This document shows positions 54,831 through 64,000 of a stretch of 64,000 nt of DNA, one piece after another. The stretch is from Zizania palustris (lineage: Eukaryota > Streptophyta > Magnoliopsida > Poales > Poaceae), in assembly GCA_019279435.1 (NCBI GenBank), contig JAAALK010000086.1, positions 3,658,001-3,722,000 on the forward strand, in the 5' to 3' direction. Position 1 is the stretch's first letter. Every line of letters starts with the position of its first letter. The translations under genes were made by a program, and so were the position numbers. The notes beneath the pieces were generated by a model. That model saw nothing but the letters and a program-made list of their open reading frames with translations, did not search any database and was not told the origin of the DNA.

Positions 54831-54875
54831 AAGATCACCAGTTGACCTTAACCGGTTTTGTGATCTGTTGGCGAC

Positions 54876-57338
54876 ATGGACAGAGGCAGTAAAATTCCTC
54901 TGTTCGATGGGACAGACTTTGCATACTGGAAGGTGCGCATGGAGGCTTACCTGTTAAGCCAAGGAAATGCAATTTGGGAGATTGTGGAATCACAATACTC
55001 CTTCCCTGAGACTCGCACCTCTCAAACAGAGAAGGATCAGTATAATGCCAATTCCAAGGCAAGAAATATATTGTTCATCGGTTTGAGCCGGAGTGAGTTC
55101 GATAGGGTACAGCACCTTAGGACTGCTAGGGAGATTTGGACAACGCTCACTGTCTTTCATGAGGGCTCTACTCAGATTAAGGTCAGGCGCCAAAGCACCT
55201 ACAATCAACAGTATCAGCTGTTTGTGCAGGCACCTGGTGAATCTATAGATGCCATGTTTTCTCGCTTTGACGCGATAGTGAGTAACTTGCGCTCCAACGG
55301 GACGCTTGCTTACAGTGATCATGATAGGGCTATCAAGCTTCTCTATGCTCTTGACCGTAGCATATGGGAAGTAAAGATATCCAGCATTGAGGAGTCCACA
55401 GGTTATGACACCTTGACCTGTGATGAACTCTTTAGCAAGCTAAAGTCCACAGAGATTGCCAAGGCATCTCTTGCTGTGCACAGAAGCTCTTTGCCACAGC
55501 CATTGGCATTGGTTTCTAGCACTAGCTGTGGCACCACTGCAGAACCAAGCACATCAGGCACTTGTGTTCTTGCAGATGGTTTTGCTTTGTCCTCCCTGGT
55601 CTCCGTCACAAAGGAGCAGGTGGACACTCTAGCTGATGATGAGCTTGCTCTCATTGCCCGGAGGTTCACCCGCTTTCATCATGAGAGACGGGATCAGAGG
55701 AGAAGTGGTTTTAGTGGTTGCTATGAATGTGGCGACACCTCTCATATTAAGGCCAATTGCCCCAAGATCAAGAACAGAGATGAGAGTGACCGCCCCAAAT
55801 ACCACAAAAAGGAGAGGAAGCCCTTTGTGAAGGGCAAGCGCGGCAAGATGGCTAAGAAAGTAGCCAAGGCCGCTTCTAGAGCCTTTGTTGCTGCTCTCAG
55901 CGACATCGACACGTCCTCAACTGAGGAGTCGAGCTCTGAGGAGGAGGAGTCCCCAAGGAAGGAGGACAAGAAGGACAAGAAGGGACGTGACTTCACCGGC
56001 CTTTGCTTCATGGCCGACAGCGATCTCAGCGGCGATGAGCTTGACTCATCTGAGGTAAACCTATCATCTGACCAGCTTCTAATTAAATTAGATGAGCTGA
56101 ATGAAGTAGTGCTTGGTCAGGATAGATTACTTGTGCAAGCCGTTAGAGAAAGAAAAGACCTTAGACTTAGGCTAGAAAATGTTTCTACTGAATATGCCAT
56201 GCTTAAGTCTAAGTTTGATGATGCTGAATGTGAGTCATGTTCTGTTGTCATGAGTGAGCTTGCTCAGTTGCGTTCTGTTCATGCTCAAACTCTTTCTGAG
56301 CTTGAGACTGCACAGAAGCAGCTTTTGGAGGTGGATTCTAGACCTCATGATATTATTGACTGCATGAACTGCTCTTTATTACGCGATAGCATTAATTTAC
56401 GTGATAAGCATGTTCATGATTTGGAGGCTAGATTGGAGAGGGCTGGTAGTTCTAAGGATGTGCAACCTGTTTGTGACACTTGCATTACCCTTAAGGACCA
56501 GCTAGGCACTGTAAGAGAGCGAGCTGAGAACCTCATGTCCGAAAATGAATACCTTCTTTCCGTGGTTAATAAATGCACTGAGGGAAAGGGTAGGATGGAT
56601 TTGCTCTTGGCCAAAACCAAGTTGTGTGCTGACAGAGCAGGGGTAGCTCTAGGGTTGGGTTTTGAGAGGATACCTTCAGACAGTAAGACCAAAACTGTTT
56701 TTACCTCTCCCACCACCCTAGAGAAAGAGAGAGCTCTGTTGGACACCCCATCAGCCAAAAAGCCTACCCATCCACCAAAGAAAACCACTCCTCCTGCCAA
56801 GAAAAATCCTCCCAAGAAAACCACTCAGAAGAAACCCAAGGAGCCTGTGAGAGTTGCTCCTGTGACCCATGAGAGTGCCCCCAGGAGAGTGTTTCATTGT
56901 TCCTATTGTCAGCGGGCGGGTCATTTGGTTGGGTTCTGTTTTTGTCGCATCAAGGATGAGCGATGCGCACAGGCGATGAGTTACCAGGACATGCATTACC
57001 CATCTTTAGGTATGCATGAGTCTGAGTTTTACTATCGTCCTGCTTTTGAGGCTCCTCGTGCTTCTCGGAGAGGTTTCTCTCCTCGAGATCTTCACCATGT
57101 TCCATATGGTGGTAGACCTCGGGCTAGCAAATTTGTACCTCGTCCGAGTAGGAGACCTCGACATGTTGTTCGTTCACAGCATGTAGGTAGACCTCGCACT
57201 TTGCATCATTCTGATTATTATGTGCGTAGACCGTCTGCTTTTACTGTGCCTACTACTCGTGTCACTCAGTGCTGGATGCCTCGTCATTATTTTACTCACC
57301 CCAGCACTGAGCGATCGAGACGTTCTTATCATGTGTAG
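54876..57338 (+). CDS. gag: Sirevirus Gag (820 aa) with two zinc knuckles
   Basis: ATG at 54876 lies 46 nt after the primer site. MDRGSKIPLFDGTDFAYWKVRM starts a copia-type gag (UBN2-like) domain reaching about residue 220. A CX2CX4HX4C knuckle (CYECGDTSHIKANC) sits near residue 282. A basic KKERKPFVKGKRGK stretch and an acidic Ser/Glu block (about residues 345-370) follow, then a long coiled coil (about 380-590), a Lys/Pro-rich linker (KKTTPPAKKNPPKKTTQKK), and a second knuckle (CSYCQRAGHLVGFC) near residue 675. An Arg/His-rich tail ends HV. The stop is TAG 57336-57338, and pol continues in the same frame. Forms cytoplasmic particles and binds the element's RNA by family knowledge. The frame is undamaged. 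Confidence 0.93.
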   Translation: MDRGSKIPLFDGTDFAYWKVRMEAYLLSQGNAIWEIVESQYSFPETRTSQTEKDQYNANSKARNILFIGLSRSEFDRVQHLRTAREIWTTLTVFHEGSTQIKVRRQSTYNQQYQLFVQAPGESIDAMFSRFDAIVSNLRSNGTLAYSDHDRAIKLLYALDRSIWEVKISSIEESTGYDTLTCDELFSKLKSTEIAKASLAVHRSSLPQPLALVSSTSCGTTAEPSTSGTCVLADGFALSSLVSVTKEQVDTLADDELALIARRFTRFHHERRDQRRSGFSGCYECGDTSHIKANCPKIKNRDESDRPKYHKKERKPFVKGKRGKMAKKVAKAASRAFVAALSDIDTSSTEESSSEEEESPRKEDKKDKKGRDFTGLCFMADSDLSGDELDSSEVNLSSDQLLIKLDELNEVVLGQDRLLVQAVRERKDLRLRLENVSTEYAMLKSKFDDAECESCSVVMSELAQLRSVHAQTLSELETAQKQLLEVDSRPHDIIDCMNCSLLRDSINLRDKHVHDLEARLERAGSSKDVQPVCDTCITLKDQLGTVRERAENLMSENEYLLSVVNKCTEGKGRMDLLLAKTKLCADRAGVALGLGFERIPSDSKTKTVFTSPTTLEKERALLDTPSAKKPTHPPKKTTPPAKKNPPKKTTQKKPKEPVRVAPVTHESAPRRVFHCSYCQRAGHLVGFCFCRIKDERCAQAMSYQDMHYPSLGMHESEFYYRPAFEAPRASRRGFSPRDLHHVPYGGRPRASKFVPRPSRRPRHVVRSQHVGRPRTLHHSDYYVRRPSAFTVPTTRVTQCWMPRHYFTHPSTERSRRSYHV

Positions 57339-60300
57339 GCGACAGATCGAGGCTTGGAGGGCACGTGGATCATGGACTCCGGTTGTTCGCGCCACATGAC
57401 TGGAGATGCAGCTTGGTTCTCCAGCCTCACCACAACCAAGCAAAGGGAACATATCACCTTCGGAAACAATCGAAGGAGTAGAGTGAAAGGTAAAGGTGTG
57501 GTAAGAATTAATTCGAACTTCACTCTCAAAGATGTTGCTTTGGTTGAGAACCTGGGATACAATTTGCTGTCTGTATCTCAGTTGCTTGATGAGGGCTTCG
57601 AAGTGCGATTTCATCGCGATACTTCGCAAGTGCTCAATTCTGATGGCGTTGTGGTGTGTAAGATCTTTAGAGTTGGGAGAGTTTTTGGAGCTGATTTTTC
57701 AGAGTCATCTGGTTCTTCTCATTGTCTTGTTGCACATTCGACTTCTGAGCTTTGGAAGTGGCATAGGAGACTAGGGCATATGAGCTTTGAGTTGCTCGCT
57801 CGTTTGAGCGCCCTAGGTCTGATCCGAGGATTGCCCAAGCTCAAGTTTGAGAAGAATTTAGTTTGCGCTCCTTGTCGACATGGTAAAATGATTGCCGCTT
57901 CGCATTCGCCAGTCACCACAGTGATGACTGAACAGCCCGGAGAACTTCTCCATATGGACACTGTAGGTCCTTCTCGGGTTAGTTCTTTAGGCGGCAAGTG
58001 GTATGTTTTAGTTATTGTCGACGAATACTCTCGCTACTCTTGGGTCTTCTTTCTTGCCAGCAAGGATGAAGTGTTTTCACACTTTCGGAGCTTGGCTTTG
58101 AGACTTTTCACTGAACTCCCTGGTGCATTAAAATTCATTCGAAGCGATAATGGCACTGAGTTCAAAAATAGTCTCTTTGTTGACTTTTGCATGGAGCATG
58201 GCATAGAACATCAATTCTCTGCTCCGCGGGTTCCTCAACAGAACGGTGTCGTTGAGAGGAAGAACCGCACTTTGGTTGAGATGGCTAGGACGATGCTTGA
58301 TGAGCATAGGACTCCTAGAAAATTCTGGGTTGAGGCCATGAACACTGCTTGCTACATCTCAAACCGTATTTTCTTGCGCTCAATTTTAAATTTAACATCT
58401 TATGAGCTGCGTTTCGGGAGACAGCCCAAGGTTACTCATCTTCGAGTTTTTGGTTGTCGCTGCTTTATCCTAAAACGTGTTAACTTGGATAAATTTGAGT
58501 CGCGATCTTCTGACGGGATCTTTTTGGGCTATACTACTCATGGTCATTCGTATCGTGTTTATAATTTGGAAACTAACACTGTCATCGAGTCATGTGATGT
58601 GACTTTTGATGAATCAACCCCCTCTGTTAGTTCTGCTTTTGAACAGGCAAATGAACACGACATGGAACAGACCTTATTCGAAGAAGAAGATCCCGGAGAA
58701 TTCGAGGATGAACCCCTACTACCCTCGACATCAACCCCCGAAGCTGACCCCGCTTCTACTACTTCGGCACGAGGTCCCGAAGTGACTACCTCAACATCGG
58801 TCATCTTGGACCACTCCAACGCACAAGTTGAGGGGGAGACTGCATCCCGCCGCGAGGCTCCACATCATGTTCAAAGGATGCACCCTCCCGAGCAGATCAT
58901 TGGTGAGCTTGATCAAAGGGTAACTCGTTCTCATGCCCATTTCACTAATGCTGCTTTTGTTGCTTCTTTCGAGCCTTTAGATGTTAGTCATGCACTTTCT
59001 GATTCTAGTTGGATCAATGCCATGCATGAGGAACTTGAAAATTTTGAGAGAAACCAAGTCTGGACTTTAGTTGATCCTCCACCAAATGTTCATTTCATTG
59101 GAACAAAATGGATTTTCAAAAATAAACAAGGGGAGGATGGGACTATAGTTAGAAACAAGGCTAGACTTGTAGCTCAGGGCTTTTCTCAACTAGAAGGGAT
59201 TGATTTTACTGAAACTTTTGCACCTGTTGCTCGCCTTGAGGCCATTAGGATTTTGCTTGCCTTTGCGACATCCCGGGGATTCAAACTCTATCAAATGGAT
59301 GTCAAAAGTGCTTTTCTTAATGGCTTCATAGGTGAAGATGTTTATGTAAAACAACCCCCTGGTTTTGAAAACCCCAAGTACCCACATAAAGTCCTTAAAC
59401 TTCATAAGGCTCTTTATGGACTCAAGCAGGCCCCTCGGGCATGGTATGATAGACTTAAGTCTTTTCTGCTTGAGCGAGGGTATTTGATGGGCTCTGTTAA
59501 TAAAACACTGTTTACTCTCAAGCATGGCAAAGATTTCCTCCTAGTGCAGATTTATGTGGATGATATCATCTTTGGTGGCTCTTCTCATGCTTTGGTTGCC
59601 GAGTTTGCAGATACCATGAGCAGGGAGTTTGAAATGTCGATGATGGGTGAACTCACCTTTTTCCTTGGTTTGCAAATCAAGCAAAGCAAACAAGGTACTT
59701 TTGTCCACCAGACAAAGTACACCAAGGACCTGCTCAAAAAGTTTGACATGTCCGATGCGAAGCCCCTCGCCACTCCTATGGCTACATCTGTAGCATTGGA
59801 CCCTGACGAAGATGGAGAAGCCGTAGATCAGAAGGAGTTCCGGAGCATGATCGGCTCCCTCCTCTACTTGACTGCCACGAGGCCGGACATACACTTCGCA
59901 GTGTGTCTGTGCGCTCGTTTTCAGGCTTCACCACGAGCTTCGCACCGCCAAGCGGTTAAGCGCATCCTAAGGTATCTCAAACACACCCTTGAGTTTGGCA
60001 TATGGTATTCAGCGTCTTCTTCTTTATGTCTTCGAGGTTATTCCGATGCGGACTTTGCTGGGTGTAGAATTGATAGGAAGAGTACCTCTGGTACTTGTCA
60101 TTTTCTGGGTACTTCACTGGTTTGCTGGTCTTCCCGCAAACAGTCTAGTGTTGCACAATCGACGGTTGAGGCCGAATATGTTGCTGCAGCTAGCTGTTGC
60201 TCTCAGATTTTGTGGATGGTTTCCACTTTGTGGGATTTCGGGTTAGATTATAAGAGTGTTCCACTTTTCTGTGATAACACTAGTGCTATTTGTATTGCAA

Positions 60301-60506
60301 ACAACCCGGTTCAGCACTCCAGAACCAAACACATTGATGTGCGGTATCACTTTCTCAGAGATCACAATGAGAAGGGTGATATTGAACTTCAATATGTTGA
60401 TACCCAACACCAGCTTGCCGATATTTTTACAAAACCCCTCGATGCTTCTCGATTTGCTTACTTGCGTGGGGAACTTGGCATTTGTCACCCTTACGGCATT
60501 TTGTGA
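57339..60506 (+). CDS. pol: Sirevirus Pol: protease, integrase, RT, RNase H
   Basis: Open from just after the gag TAG, in the same frame, to TGA at 60504-60506 (1050 codons if counted from the TTG at 57354). There is no ATG at the start, so expression by read-through of the UAG is implied. Protease has WIMDSGCSRHMTG (about 57366-57404). Integrase has the HHCC finger HRRLGH..CAPCRHGK (about 57760-57885), catalytic Asp in HMDTVGP (about 57957), SDNGTEF (about 58145) and Glu in VERKNRT (about 58253). A Ser/Thr/Glu-rich linker lies near 58670-58850. RT has VARLEAIRILLA, QMDVKSAFLNG, and YVDD near 59551-59562. RNase H has YSDADFAG (about 60040), EAEYVAA and DNTSA. All catalytic residues are present. 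Confidence 0.94.
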   Translation, partial: ATDRGLEGTWIMDSGCSRHMTGDAAWFSSLTTTKQREHITFGNNRRSRVKGKGVVRINSNFTLKDVALVENLGYNLLSVSQLLDEGFEVRFHRDTSQVLNSDGVVVCKIFRVGRVFGADFSESSGSSHCLVAHSTSELWKWHRRLGHMSFELLARLSALGLIRGLPKLKFEKNLVCAPCRHGKMIAASHSPVTTVMTEQPGELLHMDTVGPSRVSSLGGKWYVLVIVDEYSRYSWVFFLASKDEVFSHFRSLALRLFTELPGALKFIRSDNGTEFKNSLFVDFCMEHGIEHQFSAPRVPQQNGVVERKNRTLVEMARTMLDEHRTPRKFWVEAMNTACYISNRIFLRSILNLTSYELRFGRQPKVTHLRVFGCRCFILKRVNLDKFESRSSDGIFLGYTTHGHSYRVYNLETNTVIESCDVTFDESTPSVSSAFEQANEHDMEQTLFEEEDPGEFEDEPLLPSTSTPEADPASTTSARGPEVTTSTSVILDHSNAQVEGETASRREAPHHVQRMHPPEQIIGELDQRVTRSHAHFTNAAFVASFEPLDVSHALSDSSWINAMHEELENFERNQVWTLVDPPPNVHFIGTKWIFKNKQGEDGTIVRNKARLVAQGFSQLEGIDFTETFAPVARLEAIRILLAFATSRGFKLYQMDVKSAFLNGFIGEDVYVKQPPGFENPKYPHKVLKLHKALYGLKQAPRAWYDRLKSFLLERGYLMGSVNKTLFTLKHGKDFLLVQIYVDDIIFGGSSHALVAEFADTMSREFEMSMMGELTFFLGLQIKQSKQGTFVHQTKYTKDLLKKFDMSDAKPLATPMATSVALDPDEDGEAVDQKEFRSMIGSLLYLTATRPDIHFAVCLCARFQASPRASHRQAVKRILRYLKHTLEFGIWYSASSSLCLRGYSDADFAGCRIDRKSTSGTCHFLGTSLVCWSSRKQSSVAQSTVEAEYVAAASCCSQILWMVSTLWDFGLDYKSVPLFCDNTSAICIANNPVQHSRTKHIDVRYHFLRDHNEKGDIELQYVDTQHQLADIFTKPLDASRFAYLRGELGICHPYGIL

Positions 60507-61389
60507 GGGGGAGCTGTTTTAGATGGATGTGCTTTTGTCTAATTGTGTTGAAATTGCATTTACATATTTTTGCACTTATATGCCTGCTTATAATTCTTGA
60601 AATCATGTCAGCTCAGCTCTTGTTAATTCATCTGGAACATTCATGTGCATGATGTGTTATTTTCAAAATCAAATCATGCTCACTGCTTAGTCTTGAATCT
60701 AGCATGTTTAGGCAGGACTGCTTTTAGCTATCTTTTATCTGCTTGATAGCAAGACACTGTTCACTGGATGCTCAATATTGCAACTTGAAAAATTGTTCTC
60801 ATCTTCATGGATACTTATAAATGCCAAACAATTGGTTCACTTGGTTAAAATCAAAAATTCCATGATTCGCATGCTTTAAGTTAAAAGATCCAGGTGGGTT
60901 TGTTTGTCGCACTACTCTATTCTAGACTGCTTACCATTGCACATTGGTCTGAACTGGAATAGTGTAGTGTTTGCCAAAATCATTGCCTTAAGCTTCTTAT
61001 GGCTTTCATGCCTAGGCTTGGCCTGATTGGAAAGTATAAGGTGGACAAACAAATAACCCCTGGCACTAAGACAAGAACAACAAAATTCTTTGATTATCAA
61101 GTTTGCTTTTCAAGCTCCTTTTGAACTGGACTTGTCTGTCTAGAGTAGAGATTGACTAGCTTTGCGCAGTCCTTGCTCTTACTTGACTAGTTTCCTTGAC
61201 TAAGTGGTGATGCTTTTATTCCAAAAATGATAAATTCACATGCTTCATCATGTTTTTTAGAGAATATTAATTTGAGCTGAGCCCATGATCATTGATGTTA
61301 CTGTTGGCATATTTTTGCTTCATATGTCTTTGCATTTCTGCTCATTTCGAAGCTTTGCATCTTTTACATGCTCCTTGATGCTTGCATTG
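60507..61389 (+). other. Sirevirus post-pol non-coding region
   Basis: About 0.9 kb without a supported ORF on either strand. Sireviruses of other plants may carry an envelope-like ORF here; none is seen. The sequence is T-rich and of ordinary complexity. Confidence 0.8.
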
Positions 61390-61689
61390 CCAAAGGGGGA
61401 GAGATTTGCTTCGTTCTCTGCCGCAAGGGAGTATAATTTCTAAGAGGGAGAAAATTTGACATAAAGGGGGAGAAGATTTTTTTATTGCCAAAAAGGGAAA
61501 ATTTAACTCAGGGGGAGTTTTTATTGCCGAAGGGGCTTTTTACTCTTTTGAGAAAGGGGGAGGAAAATTCTTTTGTCAAGTGACATGATTTGGCTCTTTT
61601 CTGAGTTTTTATGGTCACTTGTGTGCTGAAAATTTTTACATTTTCTTGGACTTCGTTTTGGTTGTCAATGCACTCATCAAGGGGGAGAT
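61390..61689 (+). repeat. Sirevirus polypurine-tract array
   Basis: Purine runs of the AAGGGGGAG type recur at about 61392, 61464, 61510, 61555 and 61679. The last, AAGGGGGAGAT, directly abuts the 3' LTR. Weaker runs (AAGAGGGAG, AAAAAGGGAAAA) lie between. Multiple tracts upstream of the 3' LTR are known from Sireviruses. The last one should prime plus-strand synthesis. Confidence 0.85.
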
Positions 61690-63654
61690 TGAGAAACCAA
61701 GGGTTGGTTTCGGTGTTTTGTGATGAGTGATTGACAGGATTTTACCCTCTGTTCGAAGGGTACCTCCGAAGGGGCTTCGGAGGTGGTTTCACCGAAGGGT
61801 GTTCGGTGTTTGCTTGCTGCAGCTGTTGCAGCGGAGTGTGCTCGTCGGAGGAGTCCGACAGTACGCGATGACTGGGTTCGTACCGAAGGGTTCGATACTT
61901 TGGGCGGTACACCGGAGTGTGTGCCGGAGATTGCTAACCCGGAGAGGTCTCCGGAGTACTGGATACACTTGTCTGTTTGTCAGTGGTGCGCAGGGACTTC
62001 GGAGGCGACGGACAAGGTTCGAGCCTGGTGAACCTGGGTCGAGCGGGAGGCTTGATGCCAGGGGAGCGGGGAGCTCCGTCACGGTGGCTGCGAAGGTGGT
62101 CCGGGACGGTCCTCGGGTCGAGGCGTGCCAGGTGAAGGCAGAGAGTGTGGAGCGTGGCTCTGGCTGAAGGTACTCCGAGACAAAGTCCTCGGAGGTGAGG
62201 CACTTCGAAGGTACTCCGAATGGAGTGACTTCGGAGTTGGTTGGATCAAGTCCTCTGCGGAGGCAAGGTGTTCGAAGTGTGCTCCGGAGGGAGACATTCG
62301 AAGGTACCCGACGAAGGTCTCAGAAGTCGAGGCGCATCGAAGGCATGGTCCGGGTGAGGCTCGTCGAGGAGTGTGCTCGGGGAGAGACACCGCGACGATG
62401 TGCTCATGGAATGCTTCATGCGGAGGCCTTGGACGAAGGAGGGACTTCGAAGGGTGGTACTCCGAAGGTGGGGCTTCGGAGTGAGGATGACTTGAGGTAC
62501 TTCGGCCTGCATGGCTTCGGTACACGGACTGACGGAGTTCGAGCTGGGTGAAGCTGCGAAGCCGTGGTGGTCCACTCCGGAGGTGTTGGTGCGAAGGCCC
62601 AAGAGCTTTGACGGCTTCGGCTCAAAACCGTCAGTGTATCGGAGACTGACTTCGGTGGAGCGAAGGCCATCTGGCTTCAGGCTTCTCACCGAAGCTACCG
62701 CACCCTCGCGTGCGAAGGGAGGATTCCAGAAGGTCAAAGACTGCAAAGGCTGACACTGTCTGTTCTGTAAAAGGCTGACACTGTCCCCCTCTGCAAAGCT
62801 GACAGAGAAGCCTCCAAAATAAAGGTGGACTGCCTTTTGTACCCCTTAGTTCTGTAGAGACAAATCTTTTGTAAACCCTAGGGGTAGTGTAGTCATTTCC
62901 TTTGGGTGAACTGTGGGCTATAAATATGGGGGCTCGGTAGGTAACATTTAACACATTGAGCATTTACTGTCGAGCTCCTGTAGCCACATACTTCGATTGT
63001 AATACATCCAGAGAGTTCATTTTTGTGTTCCTTGTTCAAGCGGCGAAGCCCTGCTTCTTTGTGCTTTTTGCTTGAGCTCGCGTTACATACCTCGCCTGTT
63101 GTAGTGCACCGAAGCCTGTTGAGGCGAAGGCTGTTTTTGTGCGAGGTGTGTTTTGTCAGTGTGCGTTCGCTCTGTGTAACAGGAGGCGTGACCTCGCTGC
63201 TTACTAGTGAAGCCCTGATTGTTGCCCGTTTTGCTTCTTGTGTCGAAGCCCCTAGTGTAGTCTGTCTGTGTGCGTGTAGACCTTCGTGTACAAAGCTCAG
63301 CACCAGTTGCTGCTGCCAAGTACTTGGTCGAAGTCCTTAGAGGGCTGTCCACTCTTGCGAAGGGTGAAGTGCGAAGCCTGCTCGAAGCACCCTTTGTGCG
63401 GAGCCTGCACTGACTAAGCAGAGTAGATTTCCGAGGGTTGTAAGTGGAGCGAAGTCTTCTTGGCTTCGAACTTTTGCTCCTCCGAAGCCTGTGTTCGAAG
63501 GTGTCGAAGTACCTCCGAACCAGACCTTCGAAGGTAGTGTTCGAAGCCTGTTCCGCAGAAGACAGAACTGAAACCGAAGGCTAGTTTTTAAGCCCGAAAT
63601 TTTAAAAGCTCCCATTCACCCCCCCCCCCTCTGGTCGCCGTTTCCGGTCCAACA
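61690..63654 (+). repeat. Sirevirus 3' LTR
   Basis: 1965 bp, matching the 5' LTR with about 18 substitutions and a longer C-run near 63620. TATA box at 62919-62926, polyadenylation region downstream. Followed by GAAGG (63655-63659). Confidence 0.96.
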
Positions 63655-63659
63655 GAAGG

Positions 63660-63769
63660 TTAGCCTCGGTCTGTCACCAAGCCGGATGTTTTACTCTAAT
63701 AGTTCGCTAGTTATGGCGAAGCCTTGACAGAGTCCATCCTATTTTTTGTCGACGCTGTCTTTACAGGGT
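63660..63769. other. Family-H sequence right of the Sirevirus
   Basis: No coding frame is supported. In the H element this should lead from protease to RT, but RT, RNase H and integrase are not found between here and the antisense gene at 52.7 kb. Confidence 0.5.
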
Positions 63770-64000
63770 GAGCTTAGGTAGCTCTTCATTGACCAGGTTG
63801 CCCCCATCATCTAATACTTTGATAAAGTTGTCATCCCAAACATTCCTTGATAGACAGACAACGTCCTCCATTTCCCATACCGATAAATCAGCCATAGTTA
63901 TATTAACCAATTTATCAGCTGGGACGACTTTCACATGGTCGCCGACCCACTATATGAGGCTCTGATGCATTGTCGATTGGACGTGGCATTTCTTGTGTAT
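63770..64000 (-). pseudogene. pol: Family-H protease C-terminal end and linker (partial)
   Basis: Minus-strand reading from the window edge gives STMHQSLI, then TAG, then WVGDHVKVVPADKL, ADLSVWEMEDVVCLS, and a stop near 63770. This matches the protease end of elements C and D (STLHQCLI, TAG, WDGDEVEV, then ADLS or ADVL and VECLS). It belongs to a minus-strand Tat element whose gag and protease body lie right of the window. It fits the 3' LTR at 38752-50257 and the antisense gene at 50.67-52.68 kb as one element with its RT-integrase part deleted. Confidence 0.65.

Larger units (their letters stand above)
52852..63654 (+). mobile_element. Sirevirus-like Ty1/copia retrotransposon, nearly intact
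   Basis: 10,803 bp, plus strand, with perfect GAAGG duplication on both sides. LTRs are 52852-54811 and 61690-63654, with about 18 substitutions plus a C-run length change, so the insertion is recent. Met-tRNA-type primer site. The gag ORF has two zinc knuckles and a long central coiled coil. The pol ORF is complete, in copia order (protease, integrase, RT, RNase H). Several AAGGGGGAG runs precede the 3' LTR. The large LTR, Met primer site, large gag and multiple polypurine tracts together are Sirevirus (Maximus-type) hallmarks. No envelope-like ORF. Confidence 0.95.

Noticed and set aside
60507..61389. Envelope-like ORF downstream of Sirevirus pol
   Set aside because: No frame longer than about 60 codons with membrane segments is present on the plus strand.

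Overview
This window is repeat-rich plant nuclear DNA, almost certainly from a grass (Poaceae). It contains Tat-lineage Ty3/gypsy elements with grass-style antisense ORFs and a large-LTR Ty1/copia Sirevirus like those abundant in panicoid grasses. I see no ordinary host gene, rRNA, tRNA or CRISPR array. Nearly every base can be assigned to an LTR retrotransposon, intact or decayed. Species cannot be read from the sequence.

Layout, left to right. Positions 1-3613 hold decayed Tat debris: minus-strand gag fragments, two copies of an approximately 1.1 kb LTR (family H), and a plus-strand integrase tail. Element A (3614-34968, minus strand, LTR about 495 bp, TSD CACCT) is inserted there. Element C (13094-32811, plus strand, LTR about 1.33 kb, TSD CCCCC) sits inside A between gag and protease. 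Element B (14084-25223, plus strand, same family as A, TSD AAGTA/AAGTT) sits inside C's 5' LTR. Positions 34974-38751 are old debris with an antisense pseudogene and a possible CACTA-like element. A family-H element (minus strand) then begins at 38752. Its 3' LTR is split by element D (39035-49489, minus strand, same family as C, TSD AACCT). Its antisense ORF lies at about 50.67-52.7 kb, and a protease fragment appears at 63.77-64.0 kb. Between these two pieces a young Sirevirus (52852-63654, plus strand, TSD GAAGG) has inserted.

A and B carry gag, protease, RT, RNase H, a second (archaeal-type) RNase H and integrase. On the opposite strand, between integrase and the 3' LTR, both carry a multi-exon gene with its own TATA box, GT-AG introns at matching places, a putative gypsy-type transposon domain, a coiled coil and an acidic tail. 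The H element carries a different antisense gene of plant-mobile-domain type. C and D lack antisense genes but have repeat-rich gag and Pro-rich linkers before integrase. By eye, LTR pairs differ by about 19/494 (A), 17/496 (B) and 18/1960 (Sirevirus), which agrees with the nesting order and makes the Sirevirus the youngest.

All Ty3/gypsy copies are broken by stops, many of them CAG to TAG or CGA to TGA as expected from deamination of methylated CHG and CG sites. The Sirevirus is nearly intact: its 820-codon gag ORF and 1050-codon pol ORF lie in one frame, separated by a single UAG.
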